Positions 12,074 to 18,535 of a stretch of 18,535 nt of DNA are shown in pieces; positions within the stretch are counted from its first letter, which is position 1; the number at the start of each line of letters is the position of its first letter. Below the pieces are notes generated by a model. The model saw nothing but the letters and a program-made list of their open reading frames with translations, made no database searches and was not told where the DNA came from. Source of the stretch: 02-FULL-45-11b sp041663485 (GTDB taxonomy: Bacteria; Patescibacteriota; Patescibacteriia; Buchananbacterales; UBA6539); assembly GCA_041663485.1 (NCBI GenBank), contig JBAYMO010000026.1:1-18535 (forward strand), given 5' to 3'. Both the position numbers and the translations under genes were made by a program.

Positions 12074-12481
12074 GTGCCAAAAATTCAAAAATGTCACCCG
12101 GACGGAGTGCCAACTGTCAGTCGCCAAGAAACGACAATGGCAGATAACACTCTGACCAAACCCGGTTCTTATGACACCCTGTCTCAGTTTCAGAAGCAGA
12201 TGGGTCAAGGGCCGGTTGTTCTTTTCTTTTGGGCCAACTGGTGCCAGCCCTGTCGCGAGCAGATGGAAGTGATGGAAAAACTGGTGCGTGTCTATTCACA
12301 GGTTTTGACCATCTTTGACGTGAATATTGACAACCACCCGATTTTGCGTGACGCATACGGCATTGAGTCAATCCCTACTATGGTGATGTTACTCAATGGT
12401 AAAGAAATAACGCGACAAATCGGGCTGACCGATCAGTCCACGATGAACCAACTGATCGTGTCGCGCCTCAGCAGTCGTTAA
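12074..12481 (+). CDS. Thioredoxin-fold protein with WCQPC active site
   Basis: The 135-aa protein has a thioredoxin domain from about residue 30: GPVVLFFWANWCQPC (Cys57, Cys60), VDVN-type strand (IFDVNIDNHPILRDAYGI) and the cis-Pro segment SIPTMVML, then a glycine-rich strand. The dipeptide between the cysteines is Gln-Pro instead of the classical Gly-Pro. The first ~28 residues (with Cys7) are an extra hydrophilic stretch. The start is a GTG at 12074 after AAGGAGA; an internal ATG at residue 22 is possible. It has its own promoter and terminator and so is a single-gene unit. It could reduce the CysH-type enzyme at the right end, but nothing links them directly. Confidence 0.85.
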   Translation: MPKIQKCHPDGVPTVSRQETTMADNTLTKPGSYDTLSQFQKQMGQGPVVLFFWANWCQPCREQMEVMEKLVRVYSQVLTIFDVNIDNHPILRDAYGIESIPTMVMLLNGKEITRQIGLTDQSTMNQLIVSRLSSR

Positions 12482-12483
12482 CG

Positions 12484-12510
12484 GAGTCAAAACAACTTGG
12501 CTCTTTTTTA
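12484..12510 (+). terminator. Thioredoxin gene terminator
   Basis: GAGTCAA (12484-12490) pairs with TTGGCTC (12497-12503, one G-T pair), followed by six T. Confidence 0.65.
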
Positions 12511-12546
12511 TTTGGCAGAAACATCAAAGTGTCGTAAAATTATATT

Positions 12547-13407
12547 ATGGATAAAATTATTCAACAATTTCTCAATTACCTTAAAACGGAAAAAGGCCGG
12601 ACAGATCAAACCTTAGATAACTATCGATTTTATTTGAATCGATTTTTTATCAGTTCAAAAATCAGTCAACCTCAACAAATCAATGAACAGACCACGACCC
12701 AATACAAACACTGGCTAGAACAACAAACTAATGAATTTGGAAAAAATTTGTGCCAAGCCACGCAAAATTATCATCTCACGGCTTTGCGCTCTTTCATTCG
12801 CTATTTAAATAAAAAAAATATTATTACTTTGGCGGCTCAAAAAGTTATTCTGGGCAAATTGCCAAAAAAATCTTTTAATTACTTAGACATTACCGAGCTC
12901 CCCAAACTGCTTGATGCGCCGCTTAAAACCCAGGAAGCGCGCGCGGTTCAGTTACGCGACAAGGCAATGATGGAATTATTATTTTGCGCCGGGTTAAAAG
13001 TTTCTGAAATATCAAAATTGAAAAAAACTGACATTAATTTAAATCGGAATGAATTTCTAGTCGCCTCAAAATTTAATAAACCCCGAGCCGCCATTTTATC
13101 CAATCAAGCTCAATTTGCCATAAAAAATTATTTAACTTTCAGGCGAGATCTCTCCCCCTTCCTCTTTGTCCGCCACGACAAAGCCAATCCCACCAATAAA
13201 CCGCCACACATAACTCCCAGAAGCATTCAGCGTTTAATCAAAAGATACGCCAAACTCGCCGGATTGAAAAAAAATATTACCCCACAAACTTTACGTACGA
13301 CTTTTGCCGCCCAAATGTTCAATCAGGGATCAGAGACAGAATCGGTACAAAATCTTTTAGGCCATAGCTCAATTAATACCACAAAATTATACGAAAATCA
13401 GATCTAA
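12547..13407 (+). CDS. Tyrosine recombinase (Xer-like) with altered catalytic residues
   Basis: The 286-aa protein has a SAM-like core-binding domain (about 1-90) and a catalytic domain (about 110-286). Family positions: LLFCAGLKVSEISKL (145-159) has Lys151 where the first catalytic Arg is expected. TPQTLRTTFAAQM (245-257) keeps Arg250 but has Gln247 and Thr251 for the two His of H-x-L-R-H. NLLGHSSINTTKLYENQI keeps His273 and Tyr282. With the Arg and the His changed, catalysis may be weak or lost. It lacks the extra helix expected of integron integrases, so it is not the integrase for the array. It sits 105 nt before a tRNA cluster and may be a former tRNA-linked integrase or a divergent Xer. 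Confidence 0.75.
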   Translation: MDKIIQQFLNYLKTEKGRTDQTLDNYRFYLNRFFISSKISQPQQINEQTTTQYKHWLEQQTNEFGKNLCQATQNYHLTALRSFIRYLNKKNIITLAAQKVILGKLPKKSFNYLDITELPKLLDAPLKTQEARAVQLRDKAMMELLFCAGLKVSEISKLKKTDINLNRNEFLVASKFNKPRAAILSNQAQFAIKNYLTFRRDLSPFLFVRHDKANPTNKPPHITPRSIQRLIKRYAKLAGLKKNITPQTLRTTFAAQMFNQGSETESVQNLLGHSSINTTKLYENQI

Positions 13408-13412
13408 AACGG

Positions 13413-13441
13413 TTGACTTAATCATTTTTTTTTGCTATAAT
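13413..13441 (+). promoter_or_regulatory. Promoter of the tRNA cluster
   Basis: TTGACT (13413-13418), 17 nt, TATAAT (13436-13441), about 70 nt before the first tRNA. Confidence 0.7.
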
Positions 13442-13512
13442 CTTTTTATTCTATCGCCTTCGTTTATTCCTTGTCGGCCTTAATATTTTAAACTAATTTT
13501 ACTCTGGCTCGT

Positions 13513-13587
13513 GCCCCTGTAGTTCAATGGATAGAACGAGGGCCTTCTAAGCCTTAGATCGTGGTTCGATTCCACGCGGGGGCACCA
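13513..13587 (+). tRNA. tRNA-Arg (anticodon TCT)
   Basis: Full cloverleaf: acceptor GCCCCTG with CGGGGGC, D-arm GTTC/GAAC, anticodon stem AGGGC/GCCTT with loop CTTCTAA, T-arm CGTGG/CCACG with TTCGATT. The 3' ACCA is encoded (13584-13587). Confidence 0.95.
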
Positions 13588-13604
13588 GCGAAAGTAAAAC
13601 ACGA

Positions 13605-13676
13605 GCCCCTTTAGTTCAATGGATAGAACACGAGCTTCCGGAGCTTGTGATGTAGGTTCGATTCCTACAGGGGGCG
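13605..13676 (+). tRNA. tRNA-Arg (anticodon CCG)
   Basis: Acceptor GCCCCTT with AGGGGGC, the same D-arm as its neighbour, anticodon stem CGAGC/GCTTG with loop TTCCGGA, T-arm GTAGG/CCTAC. CCA is not encoded. It lies 17 nt after the first tRNA-Arg and is probably co-transcribed. Confidence 0.93.
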
Positions 13677-13706
13677 ATTTGAAAATAAGTTAGTTGGATA
13701 CAGAAG

Positions 13707-13779
13707 GGTGGCCATGGTGAAATGGTTATCACTAGAGTTTGTGGCACTCTCGTTACGGGTTCGATTCCCGTTGGCCACC
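13707..13779 (+). tRNA. tRNA-His (anticodon GTG)
   Basis: Acceptor GTGGCCA with TGGCCAC, plus the extra 5' G (13707) opposite a C discriminator, the identity mark of tRNA-His. Anticodon stem AGAGT/ACTCT with loop TTGTGGC; T-arm ACGGG/CCCGT. CCA is not encoded. Confidence 0.95.
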
Positions 13780-13814
13780 CTTTTGTATCTTACATAAAAA
13801 CTACTCTGTTTATC

Positions 13815-13952
13815 GTGGCCGCAAGCGTCACTCTCGTTACGGGTTCTTACTTCGTGTCGACCGCCTAGCCGGCGAGACAGGCAAAACAAGGCGAGTGATT
13901 CCCGCCTGCCTGCCGGAGTTTTGGCTTGCCAAAACGAAGGTAGGTTGGCCAC
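13815..13952 (+). pseudogene. Broken second tRNA-His-like copy with hairpin insertions
   Basis: Pieces of the tRNA-His recur in the same order: GTGGCC (13815-13820), an exact 18-mer CACTCTCGTTACGGGTTC (13829-13846, same as 13745-13762), GATTCCCG (13897-13904, same as 13763-13770) and GTTGGCCAC (13944-13952). Insertions of about 50 and 40 nt separate the last pieces and contain self-complementary stretches such as TTTTGGC/GCCAAAA (13918-13934). Confidence 0.55.
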
Positions 13953-13954
13953 TT

Positions 13955-13988
13955 AAAAAAACATCTCCCGCAAGGGAGGTGTTTTTTA
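13955..13988 (+). terminator. Terminator of the tRNA cluster
   Basis: AAAAAACATCTCCC, loop GCAA, GGGAGGTGTTTTTT: a long stem with flanking A- and T-runs, able to work on both strands. Confidence 0.8.
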
Positions 13989-14033
13989 TAATGACACCCT
14001 CCCCGCCCTAACGGACAGGTTTTACGGTTAGAA

Positions 14034-14073
14034 AATAAAAAAAGTTCGTTTGAGCTGCCTCATAAACGAACTT
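14034..14073 (-). terminator. Terminator of the HEAT-repeat gene
   Basis: On the minus strand AAGTTCGTTT (14064-14073) pairs with AAACGAACTT (14042-14051), followed by a T-rich tract (14034-14041). It starts 11 nt after the stop codon. Confidence 0.75.
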
Positions 14074-14083
14074 ATTAAAAACG

Positions 14084-15460
14084 TTACTTCGAAGGAACTG
14101 CTTTGTTTCGCGCCTTCTCCAGTGCTTCCTGAATAGCGGTAATCGTTACCGGATCGGAGCCGTAGCCATCAGAGGCAACGATATTGATATCCTTTCGAAT
14201 ATCGGGAGGACCGCTGCCGTATATGGTTTCGATATGCCGATATTTCCGTACCTGGGCAAAAGGACTATTTTCCCAATAATCCAATGCCGACTCCAATGCC
14301 GGAATTGCTCGAGGATCTTTTGACGATCCCAACCACTCGGCGGCCCACTTGCAATTCTCCGTCTTAGTAGGATTGTTGAAAGGCGATGCTCCAAGGGCAT
14401 AGATCTTGTATAAAACCTCATCGCTGAGAATGGGACTGACGACTGATCTGACCTTGGGGTACTCCTGCAGGGGCTTGAGCGCTTTAAGTGCTGCCCATCT
14501 TGCACCGAGATTCACACCCTTCAGATGATTCAGCAGTTCGTCAATGACTGGCCCAAAAGCCTTGATCTGACCCTTATTCGCTGCCACGGCTGAAGTTATC
14601 ATGGACCACTGTTTTTCTCTATCCATGTTATAACTGTGGGCGATTTTGATGAGTGCCGGCATTTCGGACTGAGTGACATGCAATTCAAACAAAGAATCAA
14701 TCGCATACTCTGAAGAAGGCCCACCATCAACAACTATCTCAACCAAGATTTCCCTAACCCTCAGGCCTCCTATTTCAGTCAAGGAATCAATGATAAACTG
14801 GCAGTCAATAGACGCGATACTACGTTCGCCGGTGAGAGGATCCGTAGTTGTCAGTTTCTGAAGGTACTGGTGGAGAGGCTCAACCGCCCGCTGATCACCA
14901 AGAGAACCCAACGACTGAATGGCAACCATAAAATGGTCTGGAGCGGCCCGGTGAGATACATGCACCGGGAAATCTTTTTCAGCCACTGCCATCAGGGCCT
15001 CAAAAGCGCTCTTATCGCCGATTCTGCCCAGAGCCCTCATGGCATTTCCTCTGATCTGATCGTCATTATTTTCAAGCTCCTTGATCAGATCCAAAACAGC
15101 GGCTTTGCCAATCTTTACGAGAGCTTCCTCGCATTGATACGCCCCCCAACTAGAACCAAGTCCCTTAATAAGATACGGCATGCCGTCATTGCCACTCTCC
15201 ACCAGGAAACGAGCTATCGCTTCTTGATGGGAAATAAGATCGGAATCATCAAAGGCCTGACACAACATAGATAGAGCGGGCTTGCCGATTTCACGTAATT
15301 CCCGAGTGGCCATCGGCCTCGTTTGCTTGTCTCCCAATTGAACAATCAGGGCTTTGATCCTCTGATTGTACTCAATCCCGTTGTCCGATGCCACGGCGAC
15401 GTTGGTCCAGAAAAAAATCGCCGACAAAACTAATCCCATAATCAAAGTTGACATTCTCAT
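14084..15460 (-). CDS. Exported HEAT-repeat protein
   Basis: The 458-aa protein begins with a signal peptide (MRMSTLIMGLVLSAIFFW, then TNVAVAS as a likely cleavage region near residue 25). The rest is a run of helical HEAT/PBS-lyase-type repeats, for example DQIRGNAMRALGRIGDKSAF, AIQSLGSLGDQRAVEPL and GARWAALKALKPLQEY. Such solenoids serve as protein scaffolds; no catalytic motif is seen. The start at 15460 is set by GAGGAG and the signal peptide; the frame is open further upstream but reads unlike protein. Codon use is GC-richer than the neighbours, and a weak TTGACA promoter and a good terminator make it a free-standing unit, suggesting acquisition. The partner is unknown. Confidence 0.75.
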   Translation of the reverse strand: MRMSTLIMGLVLSAIFFWTNVAVASDNGIEYNQRIKALIVQLGDKQTRPMATRELREIGKPALSMLCQAFDDSDLISHQEAIARFLVESGNDGMPYLIKGLGSSWGAYQCEEALVKIGKAAVLDLIKELENNDDQIRGNAMRALGRIGDKSAFEALMAVAEKDFPVHVSHRAAPDHFMVAIQSLGSLGDQRAVEPLHQYLQKLTTTDPLTGERSIASIDCQFIIDSLTEIGGLRVREILVEIVVDGGPSSEYAIDSLFELHVTQSEMPALIKIAHSYNMDREKQWSMITSAVAANKGQIKAFGPVIDELLNHLKGVNLGARWAALKALKPLQEYPKVRSVVSPILSDEVLYKIYALGASPFNNPTKTENCKWAAEWLGSSKDPRAIPALESALDYWENSPFAQVRKYRHIETIYGSGPPDIRKDINIVASDGYGSDPVTITAIQEALEKARNKAVPSK

Positions 15461-15521
15461 CGAATTCACTCCTCTGTGTTGACTTCCCATGACTAGTGAA
15501 AGGTACATTCCCTCCTCATTT

Positions 15522-15550
15522 GGTTTACACCTACAGCTAAACATTGTCAA
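15522..15550 (-). promoter_or_regulatory. Possible promoter of the HEAT-repeat gene
   Basis: On the minus strand TTGACA (15545-15550), 17 nt, TAAACC (15522-15527). The -35 is perfect but the -10 is poor. Confidence 0.35.
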
Positions 15551-15644
15551 TAATTTAAAAGATATCCTCGACCCTTCAATAACCATAACCATGAATAATT
15601 TAATTCTAACATTATCCCATCCTTCAACCCTTTTGTGCCTTAGC

Positions 15645-15670
15645 AAAAATCGCCTTAATGGCGATTTTTT
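15645..15670. terminator. Hairpin between the divergent HEAT and kinase genes
   Basis: AAAAATCGCC (15645-15654) pairs with GGCGATTTTT (15660-15669), with A- and T-runs as in a bidirectional terminator. The genes on both sides point away from it, so it ends no known transcript. A TATAAT (15673-15678) follows at once. It may insulate, attenuate or be a relic. Confidence 0.5.
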
Positions 15671-15703
15671 GATATAATAAAAAATATTATACTACTAATT
15701 TAT

Positions 15704-16333
15704 ATGATTTATCTAATTGGCGGCGCCCCGCGTTGTGGCAAAACTATTCTTTCAAAAAGCATTGCCAGACAAAAAAAATTATCTTGGCTTTCAACGGATG
15801 CAATTCGTCCAATAATTTTGAATTACCTTTCAAAATCCCAAATCAAAATTAAGTTTCCTCAAACTACCATGACCACCCCGGAAAATAAATTTCGCTTCGA
15901 TATATATTCGGCTGATGCTATGCTAAAAGCTCAACTAATCGAAGCGGAAACTATGTGGCCGGGAATAAAATCCCTGATTACTTCACTTATTTACCGAGAG
16001 CAAGATTACGTCATTGAAGGAGTTCACTTACTGCCTAAACACTTAAAAGAACTGACAAAATCCGAATTGAAAAAAAATGTCAAAATTGTGTATCTAGTCA
16101 AAAAAAATTTAACCAAAATTATCAGGGATTTTCCCAAAAATAAAAAAGAGTATGATTGGATGCTGCCATCAATTATGGGCGACGCGCCAAGATTAAAAAA
16201 GGCGGCCAGGATGGTACAAGTCAAAAGCGAATATTTTTACCGAGAAGCGAAAAAATACCATCTTAAAGTAATCAATACCGATGATAATTTTGAAAAAAAA
16301 TTACGCCAGGCTTCTGATTATCTTCTTGAATAG
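15704..16333 (+). CDS. P-loop kinase-like ATP-binding protein, 209 aa
   Basis: A Walker A motif opens the protein (GGAPRCGKT, residues 6-14) after a single strand, followed by WLSTDAIRP with Asp32, as in small-molecule kinases of the adenylate/shikimate kinase or zeta-toxin-like group. A middle strand (DYVIEGVHLLPKHL) and KIVYLVKKN, then a basic lid-like region (DFPKNKKEYDW), complete the fold. 2-Phosphoglycerate kinase-like and zeta-like assignments both fit; the substrate cannot be told. No antitoxin-like neighbour is seen. A terminator follows at 16407-16442. Confidence 0.65.
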   Translation: MIYLIGGAPRCGKTILSKSIARQKKLSWLSTDAIRPIILNYLSKSQIKIKFPQTTMTTPENKFRFDIYSADAMLKAQLIEAETMWPGIKSLITSLIYREQDYVIEGVHLLPKHLKELTKSELKKNVKIVYLVKKNLTKIIRDFPKNKKEYDWMLPSIMGDAPRLKKAARMVQVKSEYFYREAKKYHLKVINTDDNFEKKLRQASDYLLE

Positions 16334-16406
16334 AAATAAATTAATACCTAAGCTACGGCCATCAAGGCTTGTCTGCTGTCAATATTAGCAACTCACAAAT
16401 CTTATT

Positions 16407-16442
16407 AAAAATATCTCTTTGGGTTTATGGAGATATTTTTTT
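16407..16442 (+). terminator. Terminator of the P-loop kinase gene
   Basis: AAAAATATCTC (16407-16417) pairs with GAGATATTTTT (16430-16440), followed by more T. Confidence 0.7.
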
Positions 16443-16444
16443 GT

Positions 16445-16478
16445 AAAAAAATAAGTGCCGGAAAATCAATCCCGACAC
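16445..16478 (-). terminator. Terminator of the minus-strand gene at 16500
   Basis: On the minus strand GTGTCGG (16472-16478) pairs with CCGGCAC (16455-16461, one mismatch), followed by TTATTTTTTT (16445-16454). Confidence 0.6.
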
Positions 16479-16499
16479 CTAACACGATAGAAAGGTCAA

Positions 16500-16916
16500 T
16501 TACTTGCGGCGACGCTTTTTTTCCACCCAGGAGAGGCTGAAAGACAGAGTATACTCAAGTCCACGACTGAGCCTAGACTTGTCTCCCACTCGATTCCACT
16601 GCCTCCAAGGTTGCGTCTTGACCTCACAATGTGGACACTTTAAAGAAAAATCATTCTCTCCTACCTGCCGACGAATGGTAGCAATCACCTGCTCAACGTC
16701 AATACACGGCAGCATAGTATGACATTGCTCGCGCTTTAATGCGACTTCTTGGTCGGCATCAGGGACATAGCCAACGGCCTGAATGGAAACCGATGGCGTC
16801 CCAACAAAATACGTGTGGACTCTGAATTCATTAAAAAATCCTTTCTCCGTAATCAACCGAATCGCCTCCAAAAACCCGGCTGCCTGCTCAAAGAATTTGT
16901 CCGCCTGGTTTGGCAT
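16500..16916 (-). CDS. Uncharacterised Cys-containing protein, 138 aa
   Basis: No family recognised. An N-terminal amphipathic helix (QADKFFEQAAGFLEAIRLI) leads into strands (VHTYFVGTPSVSIQAVGYV). Two single Cys (QCHTMLPCID) and a C-x-x-C (LKCPHCEVKTQPW) suggest a metal site. The C-terminus is very basic (WVEKKRRRK). The start at 16916 is chosen because GGAGG lies 8 nt upstream; an in-frame ATG five codons earlier overlaps this site. It has its own promoter (16970-16999) and terminator, in the same style as the minus-strand genes at 3075 and 6610. Confidence 0.6.
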   Translation of the reverse strand: MPNQADKFFEQAAGFLEAIRLITEKGFFNEFRVHTYFVGTPSVSIQAVGYVPDADQEVALKREQCHTMLPCIDVEQVIATIRRQVGENDFSLKCPHCEVKTQPWRQWNRVGDKSRLSRGLEYTLSFSLSWVEKKRRRK

Positions 16917-16969
16917 GACCAAAACCTCCATTATCCGGTTAGGGTTTCAAACGACTCAAACGCGACTAT

Positions 16970-16999
16970 ATAATATACCACAAAAATAAAAGTTGTCAA
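16970..16999 (-). promoter_or_regulatory. Promoter of the gene at 16500
   Basis: On the minus strand TTGACA (16994-16999), 18 nt, TATTAT (16970-16975); TATATT at 16972-16977 gives a 16-nt alternative. Confidence 0.6.
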
Positions 17000-17029
17000 C
17001 CGAAATCACGCCTTGAAATAAAACTACTG

Positions 17030-18046
17030 TTAGCAACCTACTTGCCTGTTTAGCTTTTTAAGATACTCATCGAAATAAGGCGATCGGACTAAGCATGGAC
17101 AAGGCCCATAAGTGTCATAAAAATTTTGCTCCTGCTGGCGCTTAAAAGCATAACTTTCAGCCAATGATTTGTTAAAAACATTTCCCAGCAGGCCGTTGGT
17201 TTTTGCGGTATAAGCACAGGTCATATAATCTCCCGCCGGACTAACACCAATGCCATTACTGGAATAAGCGCAAAGTCCATTACCCCCTAAAGTAAGAGGT
17301 CCCGTGGTGTCCGATAACTGTTTAACCAGGCTTTCGATAGTTTTATAATCATCAGGCCTCAATAAGCTGCGCCAGTTACCGACTGCATTGCCCAATTTCG
17401 CCAAAGGGTTGCAAATAAAAAATATATCATCCCCGCAAAATTTTTTTATTTTTTCTACTTCATCCATATTCAAACTGCTAACGGTGGTGTTGATTGCCAA
17501 TCTAACAATTATATGACCATTTTCTTGTTTAACATATTGTTGGTAAATTTTTCGGGCCAAAGCGATATTTTCCAAAACTTGCTTAAAAATACTTTCATCA
17601 TTATTGCCTGTTAGCTTTAAATAAAGTTCGGGAGAAAACGAATCAAAACTGATAACCAAGGACGTATTATGAGCGGCATAAAAATTAATTAACTCCTCAG
17701 TCAAAATACTGGCATTACTGTAAATAATAGTAATCATGCCCGACGCATCAATTTTTTCAATAATATTTTTGATGTCTTGATACAAGCTGGGCTCGCCTTC
17801 ACCGGCTAAGATGACGGCCTGACCATTCATGGCTTTAGCTTCTTGGATTAAGGCAAAAATTTTATCAACCGTAATTGGAACATTTTGTATATTGGATTTA
17901 TTATTTTTTAGGTTAAAACATTTTTTGCATTGATAATTGCATAAAAATGAAAAATTGATCATGAGATAAGTAAAGCCATCTAACTGCCCTGATTTAGATA
18001 AATGCCAAGGCGTGCCTCGAAATATTTTCTTATTATTTTCTAGCAT
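17030..18046 (-). CDS. Radical SAM protein with extra C-terminal cysteines
   Basis: The 338-aa protein has the radical SAM cluster motif C-x-x-x-C-x-x-C at Cys36, Cys40 and Cys43 (FLCNYQCKKCFN), the GEGEP SAM-binding motif at 82-86, and strand patterns of the partial TIM barrel (MITIIYSNASIL, TSLVISFDSFSPELY). After residue ~260 further Cys occur (NGLCAYSS, YMTCAYT, GPCPCL), as in SPASM/twitch proteins that hold an auxiliary iron-sulfur cluster and modify peptides or proteins. No precursor peptide is seen nearby. It starts 29 nt after the CysH-type gene on the same strand, probably in one operon. Substrate unknown. Confidence 0.8.
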   Translation of the reverse strand: MLENNKKIFRGTPWHLSKSGQLDGFTYLMINFSFLCNYQCKKCFNLKNNKSNIQNVPITVDKIFALIQEAKAMNGQAVILAGEGEPSLYQDIKNIIEKIDASGMITIIYSNASILTEELINFYAAHNTSLVISFDSFSPELYLKLTGNNDESIFKQVLENIALARKIYQQYVKQENGHIIVRLAINTTVSSLNMDEVEKIKKFCGDDIFFICNPLAKLGNAVGNWRSLLRPDDYKTIESLVKQLSDTTGPLTLGGNGLCAYSSNGIGVSPAGDYMTCAYTAKTNGLLGNVFNKSLAESYAFKRQQEQNFYDTYGPCPCLVRSPYFDEYLKKLNRQVGC

Positions 18047-18075
18047 AAATTTTATCCAATCAACTGACTACTAGT

Positions 18076-18535
18076 TTAAATCTTAGTATGGATGCCGCAT
18101 TCGCCGCCACACTTATTAGTATTCTGCCATCGGCCAAGTCTTTCTGATTTATCATCAGCAATAATGGCTGTGCAAGGCTGGCAACCCAAACTCCTGTAAC
18201 CATCTTTATACCAAGGATGTATTGGCATTTGATTAAAAGCAATATAGCGCCAAATATCTAATTCCGTCCAATCCAAAATTGGATTAATTTTAACTACTTT
18301 TTTATATTCAATTTCTTTGAAATCCTTTCTGGTTTCACCCTCAGTATTTCTTAAACCCGTCAGCCAGGCGCTTAGGCCAAAAATGGCTTGGGCGGTAGGC
18401 GCGACTTTAAAATATTCACAACATTTTTCCGGATCACTTAGCCACAACTTTTGTTCTTTAGCCTGGATATTATCTTCTTGAATATATTCTTTGATATTTA
18501 AATGCCAAAGTTGGGTAACCAAATTCTTAAATTCA
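18076..18535 (-). CDS. CysH-type phosphoadenylyl/adenylyl-sulfate reductase (5' end off window)
   Basis: This is the C-terminal ~150 residues of a sulfonucleotide reductase. Family features: KCCEYFKVAP, WLTGLRNTEGETR, KINPILDWTELDIWRY, GYRSLGCQPCTAI and ERLGRW...GECGIHTK. The Cys-Cys plus C-x-x-C set is the [4Fe-4S] ligand set of the APS-reducing type, and the ECGIH tail holds the catalytic Cys that forms the thiosulfonate and is reduced by thioredoxin. The frame is open to the window edge, so the N-terminal nucleotide-binding part lies outside. Such a gene points to sulfate assimilation or a related thiol chemistry. It is upstream of, and close to, the radical SAM gene. Confidence 0.8.
   Translation of the reverse strand, partial: EFKNLVTQLWHLNIKEYIQEDNIQAKEQKLWLSDPEKCCEYFKVAPTAQAIFGLSAWLTGLRNTEGETRKDFKEIEYKKVVKINPILDWTELDIWRYIAFNQMPIHPWYKDGYRSLGCQPCTAIIADDKSERLGRWQNTNKCGGECGIHTKI

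Noticed and set aside
12547..13407. Tyrosine recombinase as the integron integrase of the array
   Set aside because: It lacks the extra helix expected of IntI, has changed catalytic residues, and lies 7.5 kb from the right end of the array, on the side opposite to where attI/intI should be.
13665..13952. 95-aa minus-strand and 90-aa plus-strand open frames over the tRNA-His region
   Set aside because: They cross an intact tRNA, its broken copy and hairpins; the repeated residues come from the repeated tRNA sequence.
15461..15646. 62-residue N-terminal extension of the HEAT-repeat protein
   Set aside because: The Shine-Dalgarno and signal peptide place the start at 15460, and the extension reads unlike protein and overlaps the promoter candidate.

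Overview
What it looks like: an AT-rich bacterial stretch with compact, divergent genes, the standard genetic code (TGA is used as a stop) and a core rpsO - NYN gene - pnp block. My best guess is a member of the Candidate Phyla Radiation (Patescibacteria). This rests on gene style and divergence, not on a marker phylogeny.

Region 1 (1 to about 4,976) reads as part of an integron-type gene-cassette array in one orientation. Six attC-like sites (A to F) share one plan: xxAAC, one base, a left arm, a loop, the complementary right arm, AxAC, then a (G/A)TT core. Sites A, B and D have perfect 11-bp arms with identical 1-nt and 4-nt spacers. E and F are ordinary ~53-bp sites and A has a ~61-nt loop. 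Sites B, C and D each hold a whole gene inside the attC loop: a pyrophosphatase-like gene, a 53-aa zinc-ribbon gene, and a minus-strand gene with its own promoter and terminator. The genes carry private inverted repeats of about 19-30 bp near or overlapping their start and stop codons, and each repeat has a different sequence. Cassette genes are a GNAT acetyltransferase, a kinase-like protein, a small membrane protein, a pentapeptide-repeat protein, an HD phosphohydrolase and a NUDIX fragment cut at a GTTAGG core. No integrase is visible. By polarity it should lie left of the window, or the array is an integrase-less cluster.

Region 2 (4,977-8,560) holds plus-strand genes without attC sites: SRPBCC, nucleoside deoxyribosyltransferase-like, HIT, an SMR-type transporter, a second pentapeptide-repeat protein closely related to the cassette copy, and an unassigned protein with a Cys/His/Asp pattern. 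A minus-strand Cys-rich gene with its own promoter and terminator interrupts them.

Region 3 (8,561-12,510) is core: rpsO, a LabA/NYN-type gene and pnp on the minus strand from a consensus promoter, divergent from a thioredoxin gene whose promoter lies back to back with it.

Region 4 (12,547-13,990) has a tyrosine recombinase with replaced catalytic residues, then three tRNA genes (Arg-TCT, Arg-CCG, His-GTG) and a broken second tRNA-His copy filled with hairpins.

Region 5 (14,034-18,535) has an exported HEAT-repeat protein, a P-loop kinase, a small Cys-containing protein, and a radical SAM gene directly downstream of a CysH-type sulfonucleotide reductase that runs off the window.
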